Assembly: GCF_014837055.1 (NCBI RefSeq)
Contig: NZ_JACSPQ010000019.1
Coordinates: 62,001 to 126,000, forward strand
Length of the DNA: 64,000 nucleotides
Source: Phocaeicola faecium
GTDB lineage: Bacteria > Bacteroidota > Bacteroidia > Bacteroidales > Bacteroidaceae
Direction: 5' to 3'
In this document: one piece after another, positions 1-8,639 of the stretch
Numbering within the stretch: position 1 is the first letter of the stretch
Layout of the letters: the number at the start of each line of letters is the position of its first letter
Notes under the pieces: generated by a model
What the model was told of the DNA's origin: nothing
What the model saw: only the letters and a program-made list of their open reading frames with translations
Databases searched by the model: none
Position numbers and translations under genes: made by a program

Positions 1-516
1 ACCGACATGTTGCTCCAAAAAGGTTTTGTTTTTCCCGCCAGCTATGCTTCGGGCAATCCTACCACCCGTAAAGATTACGACGAAGGATACTTGGTGCTGG
101 ACGCTAACCACCAACTGTTTCACTTGAAATGTACGAAAGGCCGTCCGTATGTAAAAGCCATTCGGCTGCCCGACAATGTGCGTCCGGAATACGTCTTCAT
201 CACCGAATTCCGCAGCCGTCAGACGTTAGGATACATGGTAGACAGCCGACATCATTTCTATGTGATTCAGAGCGACGGGAGTGTCATCAAATCTGCCATT
301 CCCGCTTTTGACCCCACAAAAGATGAATTGACCATTTTCGGAAACATGTTTGATTGGACTGTGAAACGTTCGACAGACAAAGATGATTACTACTATGCCT
401 TAGATGCCACCGACTATTCGCTGATAAAAGAATATGCTTATAAAGACATACGTCGTTCGGTTCCGGGGCTGTCGTTTACATCTCCTGATGATAAGTTCGT
501 AAAACCCCGGTTTTGA
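1..516 (+). CDS. DUF4857-like protein, 3' end only
   Basis: The frame is open from base 1 and stops at 514-516, so this is the C-terminal 171 residues of a gene that starts upstream of the window. The visible part is soluble, rich in aromatic and charged residues, and has the beta-rich feel of a propeller or repeat domain (alternating short strands, motif YLVLDANHQLFHL near the start). I recall this as the tail of the DUF4857 family, which in Bacteroides usually sits beside ABC-2 type permease genes, but that rests on memory of the family and not on a catalytic motif. No biochemical role can be given. A good hairpin terminator follows 40 nt after the stop, so this is the last gene of its operon. 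Confidence 0.5.
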   Translation, partial: TDMLLQKGFVFPASYASGNPTTRKDYDEGYLVLDANHQLFHLKCTKGRPYVKAIRLPDNVRPEYVFITEFRSRQTLGYMVDSRHHFYVIQSDGSVIKSAIPAFDPTKDELTIFGNMFDWTVKRSTDKDDYYYALDATDYSLIKEYAYKDIRRSVPGLSFTSPDDKFVKPRF

Positions 517-557
517 CAGGCATACTTCTGTTTCTACGGTTTGTTTTTTAGTCGGAG

Positions 558-592
558 AGTCAGTAGCACTATTTTCTGCTGCTGACTTTCTT
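558..592 (+). terminator. Intrinsic terminator after the DUF4857-like gene
   Basis: Arms AGTCAGTAGCA (558-568) and TGCTGCTGACT (577-587) pair at 10 of 11 positions around an 8-nt loop and run into a T-rich tail (TTTCTTTG). It closes the plus-strand operon that enters from the left. Confidence 0.7.
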
Positions 593-630
593 TGTTTATG
601 TGAATTTGATTTTATTTGATTTACGGACAT

Positions 631-693
631 AAAAAAAGGAGTACCGCTGTACTCCAACCTTTGTTAACCTTAAAATCTAATACTATGAAAAAC
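631..693 (-). ncRNA. Candidate small non-coding RNA with its own terminator
   Basis: On the minus strand a consensus promoter (700-730) is followed, after about 7 nt, by roughly 40 nt without a convincing ORF. Then comes a perfect 7-bp hairpin (GGAGTAC / GTACTCC, 638-655, 4-nt loop) and seven uridines (637-631). The unit is therefore a free-standing transcript of about 60-65 nt between two unrelated operons. I recall similar promoter-leader-hairpin cassettes recurring in Bacteroides intergenic regions, but cannot name a family. The start site is inferred from the -7 box. Confidence 0.5.
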
Positions 694-699
694 ACAATG

Positions 700-730
700 C
701 AAAGATACGGACTTTTGGGTAATAGGCAAA
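700..730 (-). promoter_or_regulatory. Bacteroides-type promoter of the candidate small RNA
   Basis: Reading the minus strand, TTTG (730-727), 19 nt, then TATCTTTG (707-700). This is an exact match to the Bacteroides sigma-ABfr consensus TTTG-N19-21-TAnnTTTG. Confidence 0.65.
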
Positions 731-957
731 CGTTTCGTTCAAGAAAGTGTGTTTTATAACATAGTTTAAGAGTTGGCTCGTTGTCGTTTAGAGCCTTTTG
801 TCTATTTGTACGACACGCTCTAAGACTTTTGAGATAATTTCTGACGATTGCACTTGACAGGCTGTTAAAAGTAACGCGGACTTCCACGATTGACGGTTTG
901 TCGACCTGTGAAAGCCCGCGTTTAAATGAGCTATTAATAGCAAGAGAAAAATGTTTA
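731..957. other. Intergenic stretch without a supported gene
   Basis: Between the small-RNA promoter and the GH51 stop codon I see no ORF with credible coding character. A 7-bp inverted pair AACGCGG (873-879) / CCGCGTT (916-922) with a long loop is the only structure; it is not a clear terminator for the GH51 gene. Confidence 0.5.
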
Positions 958-2931
958 TTATAACTTCTTAAATTTGTAGACAGCAAAAGTCATTGCGCCG
1001 ATTTCGGTATTCAAAGTATTTCCTTCGATGTTTACGGCAGATTCTTTCGGCACGATAGCATTCGGATTGTCTAACGTGTTTTCAGCATCAAGGTTGTCTG
1101 AGTGAAGCGTAATCAGTTTGCCTTCGCCTAATTTCTCTGACTTTTTCAAACCTTTAAATTCCAGATTGATGGCTTGAGCTTTGTCGGAGGTATTGGCTAT
1201 TTTGACAATGTAAGTCTGGGTAGGTTCATCCCACACGGCGCTTGCAAACAGTCCGTTCTGACCTTCCTGACCGCTTACTGCCTGTTTGTTCATGGTGAGC
1301 GGAACAACGTTAGTTCCCTTGTTGTGTCCGTATAATGACTGTACGTACCAGCTGCAAGAGCGTACAGAACGCAGGTTGTCGAACCAAATCAAGTCCGGAC
1401 GCCATTGCCATCCTTCTACATGAGCCAGCAGCGGAGCGTAAGTAGCCATGTGAACTACATCGGCATTGCGTTCAACCCCTGTAAGGAAAGCAGCTTCGAG
1501 CAGTGAGGCATGGAAATGATTCCATTTCTTTCCGTCGCCGTGGCAAGCATATTCACCGGCAAATACTTTCGGCCCTTTCCGGTCGTAATTATCATAGCGG
1601 TTTCCTGATTTCAAGAACCAGCTTTCCGGACGGTAGAAGTGTTCGTCTACAAGGTCTACTTTGAGTTTCTTCATTTCCGGCCACAAGTAATCGAAATCTT
1701 CGCCTTCAGACTGTGGACCGGATGAACCGATAATTTTCATATCAGGATAAGCCTTGCGGATGGCTTCGACAAACAGTTTCAAGCGTTCCGGATATTCAGG
1801 TCCCCATTGTTCGTTACCTATTCCGATGAATTTCAGGTTAAATGGAGCCGGGTGTCCCATGTCGGCACGCAGTTTACCCCATTTCGTATTGGTGTCGCCG
1901 TTTGCAAATTCGATGAGGTCGAGTGCATCTTGGATATAACTGTCTAATTGGTCTACGGGCACATGCGCTTTCGGATCATCGTTCTGATATTGGCAAGACA
2001 AGCCGCAGTTCAGTACCGGAAGCGGTTCGGCGCCCATGTCTTCGGCAAGTAAGAACAGTTCATAGAATCCCATGCCGTAAGTCTGGAAATAATCCGGGTA
2101 AAAGCGGTGTGGGAACGTATAATGCCAGCGGTTTTCGTTAATCGGTCGGTTTTCTACCGGTCCTACCGAGTTTTTCCAGTTATATCGTGTAGCCAAGTCT
2201 GTACCTTCAACGATACATCCGCCGGGGAAACGGAATACTCCCGGTTTGGTATCAGCCAAAGCCTGTACGAGATCTTTGCGCAAGCCGTTTTCGCGTCCTT
2301 TCCAAGTATCTACCGGGAATAAAGAAACATGTTCCAAATCTACGCTGCCCGGCGATGCAAGGAATATGCGCAGGTGAGCCTTTTCTTGTGTTTCGCCCGG
2401 AGTAAGGATTACTTCGTATTTTTTCCACTCTTTCGAGTTGATGGCAACGTCTTGCGAAGTGATCACCTGAGTTTCTCCCATCGAAGCATTGTTAATCAGC
2501 TCTACCTTGATTTTTTGATTCTCGCCGCGTGCCCACACCGTAAAACGGTATTTTTCGTTTGCTTTGATACCGATTCCGAAGAAGCCTTCGTTTTCGATAC
2601 CCGTACGTTTGTGAGCATGTCCCGGGTCGGAAAGACGTACATAGTGCGGATTACGTTCAAACGGTCCGTCGTTTTGAAGAGTTACTTTTCCGAAGATGTC
2701 CCATCCCATGAAGTTCTGCGGAAAGTCGAACGAACGGTTTTTTACCAGTTCGGCATACAAACCTCCGTCTGCGCCGTAATTAATGTCTTCAAAAAAGTGT
2801 CCATACATGGTCGGTTGGATTTCTGCCCCGATTTTGTTGGCTTGAATGACCATGTTATTTGCGTTTTGCGCATTCAGGTTCATGCCGGCTGATAACGCTA
2901 ACGCCGATAAAAATGCTAAGTGTTTGTTCAT
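958..2931 (-). CDS. Secreted alpha-L-arabinofuranosidase, GH51
   Basis: Releases terminal alpha-L-arabinofuranosyl residues from arabinan or arabinoxylan. The 657-residue protein starts with a signal peptide ending near LNAQ, so it is exported. An N-terminal carbohydrate-binding-like region (about 25-210) precedes the TIM barrel. The general acid/base is Glu374 in GNEQWG and the likely nucleophile is Glu460 in FAGEYACHG, as in the plant-like GH51 branch. A C-terminal beta domain completes the usual architecture. It is the second gene of an operon with a GH43 gene 46 nt upstream. The order GH43-GH51 divergent from a hybrid regulator and an endo-arabinanase resembles the Bacteroides thetaiotaomicron arabinan locus around BT0366-BT0369, as I recall it. 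Confidence 0.93.
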   Translation of the reverse strand: MNKHLAFLSALALSAGMNLNAQNANNMVIQANKIGAEIQPTMYGHFFEDINYGADGGLYAELVKNRSFDFPQNFMGWDIFGKVTLQNDGPFERNPHYVRLSDPGHAHKRTGIENEGFFGIGIKANEKYRFTVWARGENQKIKVELINNASMGETQVITSQDVAINSKEWKKYEVILTPGETQEKAHLRIFLASPGSVDLEHVSLFPVDTWKGRENGLRKDLVQALADTKPGVFRFPGGCIVEGTDLATRYNWKNSVGPVENRPINENRWHYTFPHRFYPDYFQTYGMGFYELFLLAEDMGAEPLPVLNCGLSCQYQNDDPKAHVPVDQLDSYIQDALDLIEFANGDTNTKWGKLRADMGHPAPFNLKFIGIGNEQWGPEYPERLKLFVEAIRKAYPDMKIIGSSGPQSEGEDFDYLWPEMKKLKVDLVDEHFYRPESWFLKSGNRYDNYDRKGPKVFAGEYACHGDGKKWNHFHASLLEAAFLTGVERNADVVHMATYAPLLAHVEGWQWRPDLIWFDNLRSVRSCSWYVQSLYGHNKGTNVVPLTMNKQAVSGQEGQNGLFASAVWDEPTQTYIVKIANTSDKAQAINLEFKGLKKSEKLGEGKLITLHSDNLDAENTLDNPNAIVPKESAVNIEGNTLNTEIGAMTFAVYKFKKL

Positions 2932-2977
2932 GGTTAGTAATTATTGATTATAGTGCGTGACAAATATAATAAAAAAA

Positions 2978-3964
2978 TTATTTAAAAACTCCTTCTGTTG
3001 TCATCTGAATGCGCTTGATTGTGCCATCCGGATTATATTCTAACAGGTCGGCACAAACGGCACGGCGGAATCCGCATCCGTGAGGGTTGATGCTTCCGTT
3101 GTGATAGATGAAATAAGTCTTTCCTTTGAACTCGATAATTGCTTGATGATTGGTATTCGAGTTTCCTGCCAGTTCGTTCAATATTCCCTTATATTCCCAC
3201 GGGCCGTTGATGTTTTTGCTCATGGCGTAACAGAGTTTTTCCGGAAACTCGGAAGCAAAAGACAGATAATACCATTCACCGTGCTTGTGTATCCATGGGG
3301 CTTCTGTATAGCGCGGAAGGTTAATCGGCATGATGGGACCGTCTAACTCAATCATGTTTTCTTTCAGCTTGGCATAATAACATTGTGTATTGCCCCAGAA
3401 AAGATAAGCTTGTCCGTCATCATCGATAAACACTGTGGGGTCGATGTCGTCCCACGGAATGGAAGTGTATTGGGTAGTCATGTCGTTTGTAATCAAAGCT
3501 GAACCGCGTGCATCCTTAAACGGTCCTGTTGGCGAGTCGGCCACAGCCACACCGATGGATTTTCCGGGGATGGTGGCATGTTCTACGGTAACATACCAAT
3601 AGAATTTGCCGTTGCGTTCGATGACCTGACTTGCCCATGCTTCGCCTTTTGCCCATTTAAATTCTTTGGCTTTAAACGTATAGGCATGTTCGGTAAAGGT
3701 CTTCATGTCTTTGGTAGACAGGATGCACCATTCGTTCATCAGGTAATACTGTTCGGGTGCAGGGCACTCATCATGTCCGGCATAAATATATACTGTACCG
3801 TCGTATACCATAGCAGCAGGGTCGCCTAAATATTTGTAACTTACAATCGGATTGCCGGTGGCAACAAAGGTGGTGTCTTTCTCCGCAGCAGAAATGGCGG
3901 AAGTAACGGCTGTCAAAGCCAAGAAGCATAAAAGTTTTTTCAGTGTGTTAAACATGTTTTTCAT
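2978..3964 (-). CDS. Secreted GH43 glycosidase (arabinofuranosidase/xylosidase type)
   Basis: Five-bladed propeller glycoside hydrolase, probably removing arabinose from side chains or ends of arabinan. The three carboxylates of GH43 are visible: Asp48 in LGDPAAM (base), Asp175 in DIDPTVF (pKa modulator) and Glu221 in YTEAPW (acid), counted from the start chosen here. I chose ATG at 3964 (MKNMFNTL...) because a hydrophobic signal peptide ending near SAISAA follows directly; an in-frame ATG at 3997 would put charged residues before it. First gene of the operon with GH51; transcribed from the operator-promoter at 4076-4131. Subfamily and exact substrate cannot be fixed by eye; the pairing with an arabinan regulator favours exo-arabinofuranosidase. 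Confidence 0.88.
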   Translation of the reverse strand: MKNMFNTLKKLLCFLALTAVTSAISAAEKDTTFVATGNPIVSYKYLGDPAAMVYDGTVYIYAGHDECPAPEQYYLMNEWCILSTKDMKTFTEHAYTFKAKEFKWAKGEAWASQVIERNGKFYWYVTVEHATIPGKSIGVAVADSPTGPFKDARGSALITNDMTTQYTSIPWDDIDPTVFIDDDGQAYLFWGNTQCYYAKLKENMIELDGPIMPINLPRYTEAPWIHKHGEWYYLSFASEFPEKLCYAMSKNINGPWEYKGILNELAGNSNTNHQAIIEFKGKTYFIYHNGSINPHGCGFRRAVCADLLEYNPDGTIKRIQMTTEGVFK

Positions 3965-4075
3965 TCTTTTTTTGATTTCTGTATGTAACACAGACAAGCA
4001 TCATGATACTTGTCTGTGTCTATACAATTAACTAACCTCTTTCTATAAACCGGTATGAGTGGCTTATTACGGATG

Positions 4076-4131
4076 CAAAAATAGAGGGCAACTGGTGTTG
4101 GGAGGTGGACATTTAATTTTCTTTGGTGGAC
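4076..4131 (-). promoter_or_regulatory. Operator and promoter of the GH43-GH51 operon
   Basis: On the minus strand: GTCCACC (4131-4125), 14 nt, a second GTCCACC (4110-4104), 20 nt, then the -7 box TATTTTTG (4083-4076). The two sites are direct repeats 21 bp apart, two helical turns, as expected for an AraC-type dimer. No TTTG -33 box is present; the second site lies just upstream of where it would be, which is typical of activator-dependent promoters. The same layout recurs at 8527-8583. Binding by the neighbouring hybrid regulator is inferred. Confidence 0.55.
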
Positions 4132-4166
4132 TTTTAGCTCATTGTCTGTATTTTCCTTAGATTGGA

Positions 4167-4198
4167 TTTGTTCTGATGATTGGGAAGAATTATATTTG
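4167..4198 (+). promoter_or_regulatory. Constitutive-type promoter of the hybrid regulator gene
   Basis: TTTG (4167-4170), 20 nt, TATATTTG (4191-4198): a full Bacteroides consensus 26 nt before the ATG. It lacks GTCCACC sites between the boxes, fitting basal expression of a sensor. Confidence 0.6.
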
Positions 4199-4223
4199 TT
4201 GACGGAATGAATAAAGTTGTAAT

Positions 4224-7200
4224 ATGAAAACCCACATCTTGTCGTTGTTGTTATTGATTGTATTTTCTTTTGGAATGAAAATGCCGGTTTCCTCTCAGAA
4301 TGGAGACGGGCGTTATCTTTTTATGCATTTGACAATGGACGATGGCTTGCCCCAGAATTATGTGGAAGATCTGATGAAAGATAGTCAGGGCTTTCTTTGG
4401 GTTTCAACCGGCGGCGATGGGGTTACGCGCTACGATGGTTACGAGTTTGTTACTTTTAATACCTTTTCGGGAGAGACGAGGTTAAAGAATAATTTTGTCA
4501 GGAAATTCTGTGAAGACCGTTACGGACGCATTTGGATGGTGGGTGAACGGGGGCTGGATATTTTGGATGTGAAGAGTCTTCATAAAGTGGAGCCGCAAAA
4601 TTTAGGAGAGAAATTCGCCGCATTCCATATCAGATATTCCACTTTTGTTTATTGTTCGGAAGCAGGGAATATTTGGATGGGGGCAGACAATGGATTGTAT
4701 AAAATATCTTTCCAGCCTGACGGAAAGGTTGATGCCATCGTAAAGATTTGCGACCTTTATTTATATAACCGCAGTCTCGCTTTTTGTGAAACAAACGGAT
4801 ATATCTGGTTCGACTATTTAGGGCGTCTTTGCTTGGTAAAAGAGTCTTCTTCCATGCCTCAGCAGCCTTTACCCTGTCCGGAATCATTGTCTTTGCCGGT
4901 CAATACAGTAATGCTTTGTATGTTTTATTGGCAGAATGATATGTGGATAGGTACGAATACCGGTTTGTATCGGTATAGTGTCAATTCGGGAGTTATGAAA
5001 ACGTATCAGTACGAGGAGAATAATCCTTATTCTTTGTCGCAGAATTATATTACAGATATAAATCTTACTCCGGACGGCATGTTGGTTGTAGCCACACTGA
5101 AAGGTCTTAATTTATATAATGCTGTAACAGATGATTTTATTAGAATCCAGCAGTCGGAGGCAGGGAATGATGTATCCGGATTGAATTGTAATTTCATCAA
5201 CTGCCTGTTGGTTGACGACAACATGGTATGGGTAGGTACGGAAATCGGAGGTTTGAATAAAATGATTCCTTCACGCTTGCAAATACGTAATTATCGCCAT
5301 TCGCAACTGGATAAGAGCAGCCTGTCAGGGAATCTGATAAATGCAGTTCTTGAAGAAAAAGACGGTACTCTTTGGGTCGGAACGGTAGAAAGGGGGTTGA
5401 ATGTACGCCGTCCGGATACAAAGGGCTTCGAGCACTATACTACGGCATCGCCTGCGCATTTGAGTCATAATTCGGTAAGTGCATTGGCTTCTGACGGGCA
5501 AGCGCGTCTTTATATCGGAACATGGGGAGGAGGATTCGGATGGGTGAATAGTAAGAATCTGGCAGATAAAAGTTTTCATCATATAACCGTGCCCGAAACT
5601 CCCGGGTTAGAACAGTCATTTATCGGTGTCTTGCTTTTCGATTCTATCAATCGTTTATTATGGATAGGGACGAGTAATGAAATTTTGGTTTACGATCCTC
5701 AAACAGAAAAAGTAAGCGATCCGTTTGGCGGAAAACGCAAGGAAAATATTTTTGGTGCCTTAGGCGGATGTATCACTCGGGAAGGAGTGTTATGGATGGG
5801 AACATCGGCCGGGCTTTATAAAATCGATTTACATTCTTATAAGAAAGGTACGCTTGATTATGTGCTGTACGACCATAAACTGGATGAACCTTCGGTGGCG
5901 GTTGTCGAGCGTATTACGTCTGTTTTTCAGAGTAAAGACGGTAACGTATGGGTAGGGACAAACGGAAATGGTTTTTATCAGGTTACCGAAGACAAGAACA
6001 GTTGTCGGTTTAAGGCATATCGTGTTAGCGATGGACTGATAAACAATAGCGTGCGTGGCATTTGGGAAGATAATGAAAACCATCTTTGGCTGGCGACTAA
6101 CAACGGATTGTCTTGTTTTTCTCCCAAAGAAGTTTCGTTCCAGAATTATACGAAACATGACGGACTTCTTTGTAACCAGTTTTATTGGAATGCTACCGGG
6201 GGCTCGTGTAACGGGGCTGTTTATGCGGGAAGCATTGAAGGGCTGTCGGAAATTCGTTTGATGCCGAGGGTAGAAGAGGCTGTGGCTTCTCCTTTGGTAT
6301 TTACAAATCTGCATAGCTTCGATCGGAAACTCTCTTTGGATGAGGGTAAGCTATGCCTCCATGAACGTGACAAGTCGATTTCCATCAGTTTCGCATCGTT
6401 GGATTATAACCCTTCCACGTTAGCATGTTACACCTATCGTTTAGAGGGATTTAATGATAACTGGATTACTATGCCTGCCGGTCAGCACGCGGTCACATAT
6501 ACGAATCTGCGTCCGGGTAAATACACTTTCCAGTTGCGTTACTCCTCGGATGGGAAAAACTTTGTTTCTCCTGTTCGCGAACTTTCCATCGTGGTGCAGC
6601 CTTATTTTTATAAGACAATCTGGTTCAATCTGATTGTAGCATTCATCTTGCTGTTTTTCTTGTATTGGCGTTATCGCGCATTAAAGAATCAGCAGAAGTT
6701 GCTCCATACGATGGTTGAAGAGCGTACACATGAATTGGAAGAACAGAAAAAGTTACTTTCCGACCAGACTTTGGCTTTGTCTCGGCAGAACGATTTGCTG
6801 CGCGACTCGAATGCAAAGATAACGACTCAGAAAAACAAAATATTGGAGATGTCTCGTAAGCTGGAAGCGATGACGGTAGACAAATTGGCCTTTTTTACGA
6901 ATATCACTCATGAGTTTCGTACTCCGCTTACGCTGATAGTGGGACCTATTGAGCGTGCGCTGAAGTTGAGTTATAATCCGCAGGTTATCGAACAGTTGCA
7001 GTTGGTAGAACGTAATTCGAAATATCTTTTGTCGCTGATAAACCAGTTGATGGACTTCCGCAAACTGGAGGAGGGACGGATGAAAATAGCCGTAAACCAC
7101 GGCAATCTGAACCGTTTCTTGCAGGAATTGATGCCTTCGTTTACCGATTATGCCTTGAATCGGGAAATTGATTTGCAGTTTTATGTACGTTTGCATAATC

Positions 7201-8408
7201 CGTATATGATGTTTGCCGAAGATGTCATGCGCAAGGTGCTGACCAATCTTATCAGTAATGCACTGAAGTTTACTCCCAAAGGAGGGCGTATCGGAGTCTA
7301 CGTGGCGGAACTGAGCGGTTCGGGAGATGCAGGGCGACTGTTTATCAGCGTGCGCGATACAGGTAAGGGGATTCCTCCTGCCGACATCCATTTAGTCTTC
7401 GACCGTTTTTACCAAGCGGACAACCAAAGTCTTGATTCGATAAGCGGACAGAGCGGCACAGGTATCGGGCTGTATCTCTGTAAGCGGTTGGTGGAATTGC
7501 TGGATGGCAGTATTTCAGTGAAAAACAACCGGAGGCATGGAGCTACATTTAGAGTGATGCTACCGATTACACGCGCTACCGACGAATCATTTAAGGAAGA
7601 AGATGAGGAAAGTGGAGAACCTCGTTTCGATATTCCGCGCAACAGTAAACTCACCATGTTGGTTGTAGAAGATAATAAGGATATGCGCGGTTATATCCGT
7701 TCGATTCTGACGGAATATTATAATGTATTAGAGGCTTCGCAAGGGGAAGAGGCGTTGCAGGTATTGAAATCGTATGATGTCGATTTCATTATCAGCGACC
7801 TGATGATGCCTGTCATGGACGGTATGGAACTTTCGCGCCGTGTAAAAGGTGATTTTGCCATCTCGCATATTCCTTTCCTGATGCTGACGGCGAAAACATC
7901 AGATGAAGCGCGCTTGGAGAGTTACAAGATGGGGGTTGACGCTTATCTGCTGAAGCCTTTCGACGAGAATATGTTGTTGGCGCGTATCTCGAATATCCTT
8001 GAAAACCGTAAGCGGTTGCAGCAGCGGTTCTCAATCGAAATGGATGCCGACCGGTTGGGGATTGAAGAAGGGTCGGGTGATAAGAAGTTCCTTGATAAAG
8101 CAATGAAAGTGGTAAAAGGGAACTATAAGAATCCGGAGTTCGAGGTAGGCGATTTCATCCGTGAGATGGGTATCAGCAAGAGCCTGCTGAATAAGAAGAT
8201 GCAGAGTCTTACGGGGCAGTCGGCAGGTCAGTTTATGCGAAATTACCGGCTGAATCTTGCACGTGAACTTTTGCTGAAAAATAAGGTGAACCGTACGATG
8301 AACATTTCTGAGATTGCATACGAAGTGGGATTCAATGACCCGAAATATTTCACGCGGTGCTTTACCAAGCACTTCAACGTTACGCCCAGCAGCCTGCTGG
8401 AAGAGTAG
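4224..8408 (+). CDS. Hybrid two-component sensor/regulator (HTCS), arabinan type
   Basis: Single-protein signal transduction system that senses an oligosaccharide in the periplasm and activates nearby sugar-use genes. Order in the 1394 residues: signal peptide; two seven-bladed propellers of Reg_prop repeats (about 30-700, many WVGT/WIGT strand motifs); Y_Y_Y domain (about 700-790); one membrane segment (about 800-815); coiled coil; HisKA with phospho-acceptor His896 in NITHEFRTPL; HATPase with DTGKGIP and GTGIGL; receiver domain with VVEDNKD and Asp1192 in SDLMMPVMDG; AraC-type helix-turn-helix at the end (about 1290-1394). All key residues are intact. Divergent from GH43-GH51 and followed by an endo-arabinanase, so an arabino-oligosaccharide ligand is likely but inferred. 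Confidence 0.93.
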   Translation: MKTHILSLLLLIVFSFGMKMPVSSQNGDGRYLFMHLTMDDGLPQNYVEDLMKDSQGFLWVSTGGDGVTRYDGYEFVTFNTFSGETRLKNNFVRKFCEDRYGRIWMVGERGLDILDVKSLHKVEPQNLGEKFAAFHIRYSTFVYCSEAGNIWMGADNGLYKISFQPDGKVDAIVKICDLYLYNRSLAFCETNGYIWFDYLGRLCLVKESSSMPQQPLPCPESLSLPVNTVMLCMFYWQNDMWIGTNTGLYRYSVNSGVMKTYQYEENNPYSLSQNYITDINLTPDGMLVVATLKGLNLYNAVTDDFIRIQQSEAGNDVSGLNCNFINCLLVDDNMVWVGTEIGGLNKMIPSRLQIRNYRHSQLDKSSLSGNLINAVLEEKDGTLWVGTVERGLNVRRPDTKGFEHYTTASPAHLSHNSVSALASDGQARLYIGTWGGGFGWVNSKNLADKSFHHITVPETPGLEQSFIGVLLFDSINRLLWIGTSNEILVYDPQTEKVSDPFGGKRKENIFGALGGCITREGVLWMGTSAGLYKIDLHSYKKGTLDYVLYDHKLDEPSVAVVERITSVFQSKDGNVWVGTNGNGFYQVTEDKNSCRFKAYRVSDGLINNSVRGIWEDNENHLWLATNNGLSCFSPKEVSFQNYTKHDGLLCNQFYWNATGGSCNGAVYAGSIEGLSEIRLMPRVEEAVASPLVFTNLHSFDRKLSLDEGKLCLHERDKSISISFASLDYNPSTLACYTYRLEGFNDNWITMPAGQHAVTYTNLRPGKYTFQLRYSSDGKNFVSPVRELSIVVQPYFYKTIWFNLIVAFILLFFLYWRYRALKNQQKLLHTMVEERTHELEEQKKLLSDQTLALSRQNDLLRDSNAKITTQKNKILEMSRKLEAMTVDKLAFFTNITHEFRTPLTLIVGPIERALKLSYNPQVIEQLQLVERNSKYLLSLINQLMDFRKLEEGRMKIAVNHGNLNRFLQELMPSFTDYALNREIDLQFYVRLHNPYMMFAEDVMRKVLTNLISNALKFTPKGGRIGVYVAELSGSGDAGRLFISVRDTGKGIPPADIHLVFDRFYQADNQSLDSISGQSGTGIGLYLCKRLVELLDGSISVKNNRRHGATFRVMLPITRATDESFKEEDEESGEPRFDIPRNSKLTMLVVEDNKDMRGYIRSILTEYYNVLEASQGEEALQVLKSYDVDFIISDLMMPVMDGMELSRRVKGDFAISHIPFLMLTAKTSDEARLESYKMGVDAYLLKPFDENMLLARISNILENRKRLQQRFSIEMDADRLGIEEGSGDKKFLDKAMKVVKGNYKNPEFEVGDFIREMGISKSLLNKKMQSLTGQSAGQFMRNYRLNLARELLLKNKVNRTMNISEIAYEVGFNDPKYFTRCFTKHFNVTPSSLLEE

Positions 8409-8422
8409 TTTATGTATGCTGA

Positions 8423-8510
8423 AAACGCTTGCGGAAGCAAGGAATATTTCTATTCGGAAGGTTAAGTAACTTATGCGGTAAGACTGACCGGTTCTATGGG
8501 TAGTATTTTC
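8423..8510. repeat. 88-bp intergenic element, copy A
   Basis: Begins AAAACGC (8423-8429) and ends GTATTTT (8504-8510), exactly 88 bp. It carries the family words TTCTATTCGGAA (8448-8459), ATGCGGTA (8474-8481) and TTCTATGGGTAG (8493-8504). It starts 15 nt after the regulator stop codon and ends 17 nt before the arabinanase operator. The right end is drifted (GTATTTT for GCGTTTT). Confidence 0.6.
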
Positions 8511-8526
8511 CGGCGGGAATACGTTT

Positions 8527-8583
8527 GTCCACCCTTTTCGTTCTTTTTATCTACTTCGCGAGGGGTGAAAACTTTTAAATTTG
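8527..8583 (+). promoter_or_regulatory. Operator and promoter of the endo-arabinanase gene
   Basis: GTCCACC (8527-8533), 15 nt, a weaker site ATCTACT (8549-8555), 20 nt, then the -7 box TAAATTTG (8576-8583). The spacing from the second site to the -7 box is identical to that at 4076-4131, and a TTTG -33 box is again absent. A common activator, presumably the hybrid regulator, is inferred. Confidence 0.5.
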
Positions 8584-8639
8584 TAGACAAAGAATCGATA
8601 ACCGATTAGAAATTAATTCATTCTTAATATTTTACCATT

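Noticed and set aside
621..986. Minus-strand ORF of 121 codons downstream of GH51
   Set aside because: It overlaps the end of GH51 and the candidate small RNA, begins inside another gene and has no protein-like pattern.
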